Part shown: positions 38,966-48,269 of the stretch, one piece after another | How positions within the stretch are numbered: the stretch's first letter is position 1 | How the letters are laid out: each line of letters begins with the position of its first letter | From: an uncultured Burkholderiales bacterium | GTDB lineage: Bacteria > Pseudomonadota > Gammaproteobacteria > Burkholderiales > Burkholderiaceae_C | Direction of reading: 5' to 3' | Assembly: GCA_903861115.1 (NCBI GenBank) | Contig: CAIOTD010000189.1 | Coordinates: 1-64,000 of the forward strand | Length of the DNA stretch: 64,000 nucleotides | Notes under the pieces: generated by a model | What the model saw: the letters and a program-made list of their open reading frames with translations, nothing else | Databases searched by the model: none | Told to the model about the DNA's origin: nothing | Made by a program: the position numbers and the translations under genes

Positions 38966-40150
38966 ATGCTCAATGACTTCTTTTACACCCTGAGACAGGC
39001 ACAGCTGCCGATTTCAATCAAGGAGTACTTGACGCTTTTAGAGGCTTTGCAGGCAGAGGTTGTGGGGCCCAACTCTGAGTACTACAAGCTCGAAGATTTT
39101 TACTACCTGTGTCGCTTGATTTTGGTCAAAGATGAGAAATTGTTTGATAAATTTGATCGAGCATTTTCAGCCTATTTCAAAGGCATTGAACTGTTAAGCG
39201 AAGCCACCAAAGAAATACCCCTTGATTGGCTCACTCAACTCTTGAACAAAGAGCTGACACCCGAGCAAAAAGCCGCCATCCAACAAATGGACTGGCAAGA
39301 ATTGATGAAGACCCTTCAAGAGCGTCTTGACGAGCAAAAGGAACGCCATGAGGGTGGCTCCAAATGGATTGGCACGGGGGGCACTTCCCCGTTTGGCCAT
39401 TCGGGCTACAACCCTCAAGGCATACGCATTGGCGGCAAAAGTCAACAAAAAAGTGCCGTCAAAGTCTGGGAGCAACGCGCCTATCAAGACTACGATGACA
39501 CGCAAGAGCTGGGCACCAGAAACATCAAAGTCGCGCTGAGGCGTTTGAGAAAATTTGCAAGAGAGGGCTCGCCCGATGAACTCGACTTGGAAGACACCAT
39601 CAAAAGCACTGCGGCCAACGCGGGCTATTTGGATATCAAAATGGTGCCCGAGCGGCACAACAACGTCAAAGTGCTTCTCTTGATGGACGTCGGGGGCACC
39701 ATGGACGAACATGTCCAACGGGTCACCGAGTTGTTCTCGGCCGTCAAGTCAGAATTCAAACACTTGGAATTTTTCTATTTTCACAACTGTGTCTATGATT
39801 TTCTTTGGAAAAACAACCAACGCCGCTATACGGAGAAGTTTCCGACATGGGACATCATCAGAAAATACAACAAAGACTACAAACTGATCTTTGTCGGTGA
39901 TGCGACCATGAGTCCCTATGAAATTCTTCAGCCAGGCGGCAGTGTTGAATACAACAACGAGGAGGCGGGTGCTGTATGGCTTCAGCGACTCCTCCACGCG
40001 TATCCAAAATTTGCATGGATCAACCCCGAACCGACAGGTGTTTGGAAATACAGGCAAAGCATCTCCATCATGCAGCAATTGATGTCAGACCGGATGTTTC
40101 CCTTGAACCTCAAGGGCTTGGAGGAGACCATGAGAGCCCTCAACAAATAA
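38966..40150 (+). CDS. VWA-domain protein (CoxE-like)
   Basis: VWA core VLLLMDVGGTMDEHVQRVTELFSAVKSEFKHLEFFYFHNCVYDFLW; KLIFVGDATMSPYEI; downstream of MoxR ATPase. Confidence 0.92.
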   Translation: MLNDFFYTLRQAQLPISIKEYLTLLEALQAEVVGPNSEYYKLEDFYYLCRLILVKDEKLFDKFDRAFSAYFKGIELLSEATKEIPLDWLTQLLNKELTPEQKAAIQQMDWQELMKTLQERLDEQKERHEGGSKWIGTGGTSPFGHSGYNPQGIRIGGKSQQKSAVKVWEQRAYQDYDDTQELGTRNIKVALRRLRKFAREGSPDELDLEDTIKSTAANAGYLDIKMVPERHNNVKVLLLMDVGGTMDEHVQRVTELFSAVKSEFKHLEFFYFHNCVYDFLWKNNQRRYTEKFPTWDIIRKYNKDYKLIFVGDATMSPYEILQPGGSVEYNNEEAGAVWLQRLLHAYPKFAWINPEPTGVWKYRQSISIMQQLMSDRMFPLNLKGLEETMRALNK

Positions 40151-40279
40151 AATCGATGCGTATTGTGAAGCAGCAAGACCTGCGCCCCTGTATGAGCAGT
40201 CGTTCAGGCATTAGAATAGACACATTCTTGGCCAGCAGGGCTTGGAATGCACGGCATCAAGCCATGCTTTGCTTTAACG

Positions 40280-40354
40280 CTCTCCGTAGTTCAATGGATA
40301 GAACGCGGCCCTCCTAAGGCTGAGATGCAGGTTCGATTCCTGCCGGGGAGACCA
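40280..40354 (+). tRNA. tRNA-Arg (anticodon CCT), CCA encoded
   Basis: Acceptor CTCTCCG/CGGGGAG, anticodon arm CGGCC-CTCCTAA-GGCTG, T-arm GCAGGTTCGATTCCTGC. Confidence 0.94.
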
Positions 40355-40450
40355 AAAGACCACCTGCTGTTGAGTCTTCAATGCAAGCTCTTCTCGAGCT
40401 GATGGCCTTCAGAGAAAATTCGGCCCAATTTCTTGGGCCTTTGGTTTCAC

Positions 40451-41587
40451 TTAAACAATTTCCTTGGCCGTGATCTGGTACTTGAACGCATCGGGATCGT
40501 AAGAATCAAGGCGGCCGTCATCGTTTTCAGCGACGGGGTACATCAAGAAGGGCAAGGGCTCCTTTTGTTGACTGCCTGGCAGAACCAGATCATGCGAAGT
40601 GTTCCAGCCCATCCAATTGCCCTCCCAGCCGCCAAACAGGGTTTGATACACAGGCTTGACCACAGGGTGCTCAATGGTTTTGATCCACTCCGGGGTTTCT
40701 TGTCGCATGACTTTGGCAACGTCTGCGGGATCCATCGCCACCCAGCCCCGGTTTTTGAGGTACACCTCAGAGCGGCAATGCTGAGAGCCTTTGAGGTTGC
40801 TGGGGTTGCCAGACAACTCTTTGTAAGAAAAGGCCGAAGGCACCAGTCTCAAGCCATACACATCTCGAGCAGGAATGCCCACCGAGCGGCACAACCCCAC
40901 CAAAACGGCATTGATATCGGCACACTTGCCGCCTAAATTACCCGTCTCAAGCATGGTCTTGATATCGCCTTCTCCGCAACCTCTTACCTTGGGTTCACGG
41001 TAGGTGTTGCTCACCACCCAGTCGTACAAGGCACGAACTTTTTCTGTGTCCGTTTTTGCACCTTGGGTGACTTGCAGTGCCGTCTTTTTTACGATGCCGT
41101 CGGTTGGCAACCACCTTGTGGCACGGGTGTAGTACTTTAAATTGGAGGCCTCTTCTGCAAGGCCTTGGGCTGGCGTTGAGGACGCATCGTTCCATGTCGT
41201 TTGACGATTTTTGGTCCTGACACGACTGGTCACCTCCACAAATGGCTTTTTGTTGTCTGCATCAAATTGAGCATAAAGGAATTTTGCGCCTTCATGTCCA
41301 TCGGCTTTGATTTCTGCTTTCCCGTTGGTAGAGTAATCATGGGTCAAGCTCTGTTGCCATGGGGTTTGCAAACTGGGCAAAGGCAACCAAACACGGCCCT
41401 GGCCTTTGATAACGCTCAAGTCCACGCGAGTGGTCACATCAAAGGTTCTCCACTCACCCACGGCTGGCTTGAACACCCGTTGGCTAGAGGAAGTCGTGGA
41501 ACTTTGCGCCCAAATTGAATTTGAAGCCGAAGAAATTGCGCCCAGCGCAAGTGCTTGACCGAGAAAGGCCCGGCGTTGTTGTGTCAT
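40451..41587 (-). CDS. Transglutaminase-like domain protein with signal sequence
   Basis: GGKCADINAVLVGLCRSVGIPARDVYGLRL ... HCRSEVYLKNRGWVAMDPAD (Cys-His-Asp). Confidence 0.92.
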   Translation of the reverse strand: MTQQRRAFLGQALALGAISSASNSIWAQSSTTSSSQRVFKPAVGEWRTFDVTTRVDLSVIKGQGRVWLPLPSLQTPWQQSLTHDYSTNGKAEIKADGHEGAKFLYAQFDADNKKPFVEVTSRVRTKNRQTTWNDASSTPAQGLAEEASNLKYYTRATRWLPTDGIVKKTALQVTQGAKTDTEKVRALYDWVVSNTYREPKVRGCGEGDIKTMLETGNLGGKCADINAVLVGLCRSVGIPARDVYGLRLVPSAFSYKELSGNPSNLKGSQHCRSEVYLKNRGWVAMDPADVAKVMRQETPEWIKTIEHPVVKPVYQTLFGGWEGNWMGWNTSHDLVLPGSQQKEPLPFLMYPVAENDDGRLDSYDPDAFKYQITAKEIV

Positions 41588-41760
41588 GGTGGTAAAACTC
41601 CATTGGTGTTGACATAAAGACCTGTCGGCACATTCAGAAAACTTTTCTAAGGAAACGTTTCAAAACAATGCCCCGAAAGCAGGTTGACTGCTCCATAAAC
41701 AGAACAGCAGACGTATTATCGTCCAAGTCACGCGCACGCAAGTCAATTAAATGCAAGCCC

Positions 41761-42261
41761 TCAGCGAAGACTCTCTAACCACTGCCGAGCTGTGCTGGAG
41801 GTCCAGTCCACCGCACCCATGACTCGCCAGCGCGCTTTGCCGCTCGCATCAATCAAAATGGTGGTGGGATAGACGCGAACCTTGAATTGACGCGCCCAAT
41901 TCGATTCCGGATCACTCACCGTGTTGATCTTTAAACCATGGGTTTGCAAATACTTCAAAGCTCGGGGGGCAGGCTCATTGACATTGATGCCGAGCACAAC
42001 GATTTTTTCGTTCCCCTCCAATTCGGCCAACGCATCCAAGGAGGGCAACTCTTCTTTGCAAGGCTCACACCAGGTCGCCCAAAAGTTCAAAATAACAATG
42101 CGCCCCTTGAACTCATTGGGGGTCCATTTTTTTTGTTCAAGGTCTGTGAACAATAAACTGGGTGTCGCCTGCAATTTGGGCCAAGGTGTTTTTTCATATT
42201 GAGCAAATGCCGCTTGTGAGCAAGCTGCAATGAAGATCAGGAGGGCAAAACACCCATGCAT
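41761..42261 (-). CDS. TlpA-like periplasmic thioredoxin
   Basis: FWATWCEPCKEELPSLDAL; start chosen at MHGCFALLIFIAACSQAAFA (signal peptide). Confidence 0.88.
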   Translation of the reverse strand: MHGCFALLIFIAACSQAAFAQYEKTPWPKLQATPSLLFTDLEQKKWTPNEFKGRIVILNFWATWCEPCKEELPSLDALAELEGNEKIVVLGINVNEPAPRALKYLQTHGLKINTVSDPESNWARQFKVRVYPTTILIDASGKARWRVMGAVDWTSSTARQWLESLR

Positions 42262-42302
42262 CACCCTGCGCCTTTTGCGCCCAATCACCCTCAAGGAATT
42301 GT

Positions 42303-44051
42303 TCAAAGGGTCCACCCTTGATTGGATTGAACGCCCCGAAGCTCGGGCAGCTGAGGCTTTGGTGTTTTGATCTGGCCTTGCGGCAAGCTTTGGCCTGAGA
42401 GGTACTTCTCCACCAAGCCCCAAACAGGGCGCTGGCCTTGGGTTTCTTGCGCTTCATTGACAGAAGCCCAACCCGCCACTTTGTACACTTTGGAGGGATC
42501 CATCAAGGTACCCTTGATTCTCAAATTTTGAATTCTTTGACCTCGCCTGCCATTGGGCTCACAGGTATAACCCATCCCGCCCACACGGACCATGTCCCCG
42601 CCTTGCTGGTAATAAGGATCTGGATTGAATAAATTATCCGCCACATCCTCTAAGATGGCTTTGATCTCAGACCCCTTCAAATAGCTAAGTGTGTGATTGG
42701 AGTAGGTGGTGGCCATCATGCCCATGAGCCACTCTCGAGTGATCGACTGGCCTGGCAAAAGGCTCGAGCCCCAACGAAATCCTGGTGACAACGCGATGGG
42801 GGCATCCAACTCTTGCATGAGGGCATTCAAAATCAATTGATCGGCCGAACCATTGAAGTTGCCTCTCCTATAAAGCAGTCCCTCGCTCACGCCAAATGAG
42901 GTCTGTAAATCTTGCAGATAAGGGGCCCGAATCTCTTGGATGAGGCCTTGCATTTGTGGCTCGGGTTGGATCAAATTTGAAAACACGGGCAACAAACGAT
43001 AAGACATGTTTTGCACGCCCGATGGATTGACCTCCACGTCCAAGAGTCCCAAAAACTTGCCATTGCATCCAGCGTTGGTCACCAAGGTTTGACCAAGCCT
43101 GTTTTTAACCCACAGGGGTTGAGGCAAAGCGTCATGGGTGTGTCCACCTAGAATTGCATGGATCCCACTGACCCTTGAGGCCAACTTCAAATCCACATCC
43201 AACCCATTGTGGCTGAGCAAAATCACCACCTTGGCCCCTTTGCTTCGGACCTCATCGATCACCTCTTGAAGTGCTCGTTCTTGGATTCCAAAAGTCCAGT
43301 CAGGCACCAAATATTTGGGATGCGCAATGGGGGTGTAAGGAAAGGCTTGTCCAATGACCGCACAAAGCACCCCGTTTTGCTCTTTGAGGACATAGGGCTT
43401 GAAAACGGGATCCTCAAAATCGGTGGTCTTCACATTGTGGGCCACAAAATCAACCCGTCCTTTGAGGCTGGTTTGAATCAACTCCTCCACGCGTTGGGCG
43501 CCGAGCGTGAACTCCCAGTGTCCGGTCATGACATCCACGCCCAAGCGTTGACACGCCTGCACCATGTCTTGGCCTCGGGTCCAAAGTGCGGTGGCCGAGC
43601 CTTGCCAAGAGTCGCCCCCATCAAGCAACAGGGCACCTGGACGCGAGGCCTTTAAATATTGAATCAAGGTCATCAAATGCGCAAAGCCACCACTCGCCCC
43701 ATAACGTTTTGCTGCACTTGAAAAATTCAAATGCGTCAATGCGTAAGCTTCAGGTGTGCCCGCGGATACACCCAACTTCTTTAACAAGGACTTGCCCACC
43801 ACATGGGGAAATTGGTTGGCACTGGCACCGACCCCTAAATTGATGCTGGGCTCTCTAAAATAATTGGGCATCAACTGCGCATGGCAGTCCGTCATGTGCA
43901 GAAAGGAGACTTGGCCCAGGCGTTTGATGTCGTAAAAAGCTGAGAATGCCTTTGAATCCTCCCACTGAAGGGCCTGCGCCAACGGCATTTGGGCCACGCA
44001 CCCGGCGCCTAGCATGGAGAGCCATTCTCGACGCGAGAGATTCATGCTCAA
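42303..44051 (-). CDS. soxB: Thiosulfohydrolase SoxB
   Basis: LHMTDCHAQLMPNYFREPSINLG; Tat signal; metallophosphatase/5'-nucleotidase fold. Confidence 0.96.
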   Translation of the reverse strand: MSMNLSRREWLSMLGAGCVAQMPLAQALQWEDSKAFSAFYDIKRLGQVSFLHMTDCHAQLMPNYFREPSINLGVGASANQFPHVVGKSLLKKLGVSAGTPEAYALTHLNFSSAAKRYGASGGFAHLMTLIQYLKASRPGALLLDGGDSWQGSATALWTRGQDMVQACQRLGVDVMTGHWEFTLGAQRVEELIQTSLKGRVDFVAHNVKTTDFEDPVFKPYVLKEQNGVLCAVIGQAFPYTPIAHPKYLVPDWTFGIQERALQEVIDEVRSKGAKVVILLSHNGLDVDLKLASRVSGIHAILGGHTHDALPQPLWVKNRLGQTLVTNAGCNGKFLGLLDVEVNPSGVQNMSYRLLPVFSNLIQPEPQMQGLIQEIRAPYLQDLQTSFGVSEGLLYRRGNFNGSADQLILNALMQELDAPIALSPGFRWGSSLLPGQSITREWLMGMMATTYSNHTLSYLKGSEIKAILEDVADNLFNPDPYYQQGGDMVRVGGMGYTCEPNGRRGQRIQNLRIKGTLMDPSKVYKVAGWASVNEAQETQGQRPVWGLVEKYLSGQSLPQGQIKTPKPQLPELRGVQSNQGWTL

Positions 44052-44749
44052 CGGTTCACTGGGGACTGGGGGTCCAGGAGCAAGGACATCAAGTGCTTGA
44101 TTTGACCCTCATTCAAAATGCGATGGTGACCGTAACGCGGCATGGCTGAGCATGCATTGAACGATTTGGAGTTCCACAATTTGGCCCATGTGTATTGAAT
44201 GACCGGCTGAGAGACTTCGCTGCTCAAATTTGTCACGCCTCGCACTTTGCCGTATTGATACAAACTCGGCCCCAAGGTGCCGTAAGACAACTCTGTCGCG
44301 CTCAACTGATGACAGTTGTAGCACTGACCCCCATTGCTTTGTCCTGCAGCGTCGCTCCAAGTCAGGCCTCTACCGTCTTGTGCCAAAGCTTCACCCAACT
44401 TGTAGTCACCAAAATACTGTCCATCTTTAGGCGCTTGAACAGTTTTCAGATTTTCCGCCTCAATCTCTTGCTTTCTTTGATCGCTCAAGGCAACACCCGT
44501 GGCCTGAGAAGTTGAACACGCCGCGTTGGAGGCATCTTGTTCAAGGATGCTGACTTTGACCGCCTTTTCGTCCCTAAAAGAGCCCTTTAAGACGTCTTGC
44601 GTCCACCGCTCAAGGTCCTTTGAAGAGAATTCTGGTTGCATGGAAACACATGCACTCAAAAGGCACATGAAAAAGAAAGCTAAAAAAGAGCCGATTGTTT
44701 TGACAAACACACTTCGCATGGCATGGGACTTTGTATTAAATGAATTCAA
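44048..44749 (-). CDS. soxX: Cytochrome SoxX
   Basis: Single CYNCH heme motif; QGRGLTWSDAAGQSNGGQCYNCHQL; adjacent to soxA/soxB. Confidence 0.92.
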   Translation of the reverse strand: MNSFNTKSHAMRSVFVKTIGSFLAFFFMCLLSACVSMQPEFSSKDLERWTQDVLKGSFRDEKAVKVSILEQDASNAACSTSQATGVALSDQRKQEIEAENLKTVQAPKDGQYFGDYKLGEALAQDGRGLTWSDAAGQSNGGQCYNCHQLSATELSYGTLGPSLYQYGKVRGVTNLSSEVSQPVIQYTWAKLWNSKSFNACSAMPRYGHHRILNEGQIKHLMSLLLDPQSPVNR

Positions 44750-44782
44750 AATGAAAATTTCATGGATCGACCAAGGCGTTTC

Positions 44783-45613
44783 TTATCGCTTCAATGCGGG
44801 CGCTATCGCTTGCCCACCCTTTGCATTCACCCCCATGTAAACGCCCAGCGCAATGGTGACTTCACTGCCAAACACGGGATAGGGAAAGCGTTGCTGGCGC
44901 AAACAGTCGTTCATTCGCTGTTGCATGGACCACATTTGTCCGTTGGAGACGCGATAGGCTGGCCAAGCCCCAAACCCTGCTGCTGCGCCTTCTTTGCTCA
45001 TCAGATTGGGTAAATCTTGCAAGCGAATGCGTTTGCCGTCTTGCGAGTGGCAAGTCGAACAAGAAAAATCATAAGGTCCGGCTCGGGTGAAGAAAAGCCG
45101 TTTACCGATCTCATAAAAGCGCCTCTCTTCAGGATGCGCCTGGGGCAATTGAAATTCACGACCTTGAGATTTGCTGGAAACAAATGCGGCCAAGGCACTG
45201 ACGTTGATTTGCTCTCCCACGCCAAATGGCGTTTGAGCAATCGCATTGGCATCAAAGCCTTGCAAGGTTTGCATGCACGTGAGCAACCTTGACTCCAAGT
45301 CTTGGACCCTTTGCGTGTCCTTGAAATACCTGGGCAATTGAACCCACGCGCCCTCTAGGACGCCCGTCCCAAGTCCCAAATCACAGGCTTGGAGAGAGGC
45401 ATTCTTGGGTCCTCGAGGCGCACTCCAAAGCAGCTCGCCTTTGTCCACAAAGAGATCGGCCGGGTTGCCATCTTGGAGCATGGCTCTGTACTGCGCAATG
45501 GCGTCGGCGGTGGACTGGGCCTGCACCAAACACGTTGCCGACAAAACAGCCGTGAGCACCAGCCAACCTTTTAGGAAATGGCACTTTTCAAGGAAAAAAA
45601 CGATTGACTTCAA
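44783..45613 (-). CDS. soxA: Cytochrome SoxA (monoheme type)
   Basis: One CSTCH motif; NDCLRQQRFP active-site Cys region; signal peptide. Confidence 0.93.
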   Translation of the reverse strand: MKSIVFFLEKCHFLKGWLVLTAVLSATCLVQAQSTADAIAQYRAMLQDGNPADLFVDKGELLWSAPRGPKNASLQACDLGLGTGVLEGAWVQLPRYFKDTQRVQDLESRLLTCMQTLQGFDANAIAQTPFGVGEQINVSALAAFVSSKSQGREFQLPQAHPEERRFYEIGKRLFFTRAGPYDFSCSTCHSQDGKRIRLQDLPNLMSKEGAAAGFGAWPAYRVSNGQMWSMQQRMNDCLRQQRFPYPVFGSEVTIALGVYMGVNAKGGQAIAPALKR

Positions 45614-45630
45614 AACGCAACTCCAAAGAT

Positions 45631-45942
45631 TTAGCTCACCGTTGTTTCATCTGTTCGTGTATCGCCCTTGGTGTCTTTCCAAGTCACACTCACTTTGTCT
45701 CCCGCTTTGCCACCCTTGATGATGAACTGCAGATAGGGGTTTTTGGACACGGCCGTGCCCCATTCAGCGCTAAAAACTTGTTTGCCATTGAGAGAGGCCA
45801 CAACCTCTTGAATATGCCATGCGGGAATGGTTTTACCGCTGGCATCCTTTCTCAGACCTGTCTCCATCTCGTGACTCATCAACACGCGCACGGTGGTTTG
45901 TCCAGCGCTGCTTTGCGCTCTGATTCTCATGGGATCGGACAC
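45631..45942 (-). CDS. soxZ: Thiosulfate oxidation carrier subunit SoxZ
   Basis: VRVLMSHEMETGLRKDASGKTIPAWHIQEV, WKDTKGDTRTDE. Confidence 0.95.
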   Translation of the reverse strand: MSDPMRIRAQSSAGQTTVRVLMSHEMETGLRKDASGKTIPAWHIQEVVASLNGKQVFSAEWGTAVSKNPYLQFIIKGGKAGDKVSVTWKDTKGDTRTDETTVS

Positions 45943-45988
45943 TTTGTTCTCCTTAAATATGCAATGAATAAGGTGCGCATCTCATGCG

Positions 45989-46447
45989 TTAACCACCACA
46001 ACCACCCAGGGTGACTTTGATTTCTTTTCTGGACATCCATGTTCGAGCGTCTTGCATGACCGCCACGACCATCACGTCAGAGGTTTGACTCATTTTGGTT
46101 CGGGTCGAAAAATTGGCCAATATGTCGTCACTGACATTGAAGATGGCCACCAAAGGAGAGGGATTCTTCTCCACAAAAAATAGAATTTTCTTGACCCCAA
46201 GCAGCGCGCAAGAGGCCGCCATCGGAACCACGGCACCATTCTCCGCAATGTCTGGACAATTGAGCACCAGGTCTTTGCTCTCTTGGGGCGCATTCAAGCC
46301 CAAAGCCTTCAAGGCCTCGGTCCATGTTTTGGCCTCAAAAGCAGATTTTTCAAACGCAAGGGCTTCTTGCACGGTCAACGCATTCAAACCCAAGGCAGCT
46401 GGGAGCGCGGCGCCCCACTTCAAGGCATCTCTTCTTTGAGTCATCAA
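45989..46447 (-). CDS. soxY: Thiosulfate oxidation carrier protein SoxY
   Basis: Tat signal and C-terminal GGCGG carrier motif. Confidence 0.96.
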   Translation of the reverse strand: MMTQRRDALKWGAALPAALGLNALTVQEALAFEKSAFEAKTWTEALKALGLNAPQESKDLVLNCPDIAENGAVVPMAASCALLGVKKILFFVEKNPSPLVAIFNVSDDILANFSTRTKMSQTSDVMVVAVMQDARTWMSRKEIKVTLGGCGG

Positions 46448-46527
46448 TTTCCCCCGAAAAAAAAGCTGATCACCCTTTAGCGATCAGTACAAACGCCTAT
46501 CATAAGCTTAAATTAAAGATTTGGATC

Positions 46528-46539
46528 ATTCAAACGAAT
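46528..46539. promoter_or_regulatory. Candidate palindromic operator ATTC-AAAC-GAAT between soxY and the divergent cytochrome/flavoprotein genes
   Basis: Inverted repeat read directly; a second GAAT half-site at 46542-46545. Confidence 0.3.
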
Positions 46540-46620
46540 TAGAATCCCTTTGAAAATGGGCTCGTCGCGCTTTGAGCAGACTGCCGCCGACAAGGCCCCA
46601 GAAAGAAAGTTGCTAACCCC

Positions 46621-46950
46621 ATGACATGCCCTCTCCCCTTTTTTTTAAAGACCCGTCCAAGGGCGTGGTTTTTGATGGGTTTGTATTTTTTTTGCTTTCA
46701 CGCTTTTGCGCTAGAGGCCGCCAAGGGCCAAGATCTTTATCAGCGTGCACACGCCAGTTTGTGCTTGTCTTGCCACACGTTTGAATCCATCGGCAAAACC
46801 CACTCAAAGGACGAATTGCTCGGTCAACTCAAGGCCTGGCAAAACAAGCCTCAAAAAGACCATGTGATGGCTCAAGTTGCACGCGGCTTGAGCGATCCGC
46901 AATTGAATGAATTGGCAGATTTCTTTACTCGTCAAAAAGGCTCGCAATGA
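46621..46950 (+). CDS. Monoheme c-type cytochrome (SoxE / FccA-like)
   Basis: CLSCH motif, signal peptide; 4-bp overlap with the FccB-like gene. Confidence 0.85.
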   Translation: MTCPLPFFLKTRPRAWFLMGLYFFCFHAFALEAAKGQDLYQRAHASLCLSCHTFESIGKTHSKDELLGQLKAWQNKPQKDHVMAQVARGLSDPQLNELADFFTRQKGSQ

Positions 46951-48233
46951 TCAACAGGCGCCAATTTCAAAACCATGTGTCTTGGGGCTTGGGACTGGGC
47001 ACTTTGGGGGCCACGTCATGGCTTGAAAATGCAAGCGCAACGGCCCCGGCAAAGGTTGTGATTGTGGGCGGTGGCTTTGGGGGCGCAACAGCGGCCAAAT
47101 ACCTGCGGCTTTTCTCAAGACAGCAAATTCAAGTCACCTTGATCGAAGCAGAAAAGTCTTTCATTTCTTGCCCCATGTCCAACTTGATCCTTGGTGGAAG
47201 CGCGCAACTCAAAGACGTCGAATTTTCCTACGATCAATTGAAATTTCGCCACGGCATTGAAATCATTCACGAGCGAGCCACTGAGATTGATTTTCAAAAA
47301 AAGACCTTGCAAACCCCGACACACCAAAACATTGCCTACGACAAACTGATCTTGGCGCCGGGGATGCAAATGGTGCTGGGCGATGTTGAAGGCCTGCTGC
47401 AAGCCAAACAAAGTGGACAGATCGTCCAAGCCTGGGAGGGCAACCACGAAATTGAACACTTGCGCTCTCAAATTGTGAACATGCGCAATGGACAAACCTT
47501 TGTGCTGTCCATTCCCGAGTCCCCTTTTAAATGTCCCCCTGGACCCTATGAACGCGCCTCACAAGTGGCCCATTATTTCAAAACACACAAGCCCCAGTGC
47601 AAGGTCCTGATCTTAGACGCCAACCAAGATGTCTTGTCCAACAGCGCCTCCTTCAAGCGGTTCTGGTCAGAGCAATACGCCTCCATCATTGACTATCGAC
47701 CTCAGCACATGGTGACTGCTGTCGACGCTGAAAAGAAAACCATCGGATTTGAAATACAAGATGACCTCTCGTACGATGTGGCCAATATTTTGCCACCCAT
47801 GCGAGCAGGTGACATTGCACACCGCAATGGGCTGACCAACATCAACAACAAGTGGTGCGGTGTGTCGTTCAACAACTTTGAAAGCCAAAAGGCCAAAGAT
47901 GTTCACATCCTGGGTGATGCCATTCAAGGCGCCCCCCTGATGCCAAAATCCGGACACATGGCCAATGCACAAGCCAAGGTGCTGGCCGCCGCCCTGACGG
48001 CAGAGCTTTTCGACATCCCACTCGATCCCGCCCCCTTTTTGACCAACACCTGCTACAGCTTTCTTGACGATCGAAATGCTGTCCACATTGCCTCCGTGCA
48101 TCAATACGATGCAATTGAGAAAACCTATAAAGTGGTCCCTCAATCCAGCGGCATCTCCAGCAAACCCAGTCTTGCAGAGGGCCTGCAGGCCCAGTCATGG
48201 GCCCAACACATTTGGGCCGATGTCCTCAGTTAA
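46947..48233 (+). CDS. Flavocytochrome c sulfide dehydrogenase flavoprotein subunit (FccB/SoxF-like)
   Basis: Tat signal MINRRQFQNHVS; VVIVGGGFGGATAAKYLRL; SCPMSNLILGG; C-terminal FCC domain CYSFLDDRNAVHI. Confidence 0.9.
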   Translation: MINRRQFQNHVSWGLGLGTLGATSWLENASATAPAKVVIVGGGFGGATAAKYLRLFSRQQIQVTLIEAEKSFISCPMSNLILGGSAQLKDVEFSYDQLKFRHGIEIIHERATEIDFQKKTLQTPTHQNIAYDKLILAPGMQMVLGDVEGLLQAKQSGQIVQAWEGNHEIEHLRSQIVNMRNGQTFVLSIPESPFKCPPGPYERASQVAHYFKTHKPQCKVLILDANQDVLSNSASFKRFWSEQYASIIDYRPQHMVTAVDAEKKTIGFEIQDDLSYDVANILPPMRAGDIAHRNGLTNINNKWCGVSFNNFESQKAKDVHILGDAIQGAPLMPKSGHMANAQAKVLAAALTAELFDIPLDPAPFLTNTCYSFLDDRNAVHIASVHQYDAIEKTYKVVPQSSGISSKPSLAEGLQAQSWAQHIWADVLS

Positions 48234-48269
48234 TAAAGCTGACACCAACCATGAAAGTGCGTGCTTACT

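Noticed and set aside
40280-40354. tRNA-Arg as possible genomic-island attachment site
   Set aside because: No integrase, direct repeat or mobile gene seen downstream; flanks are ordinary genes.
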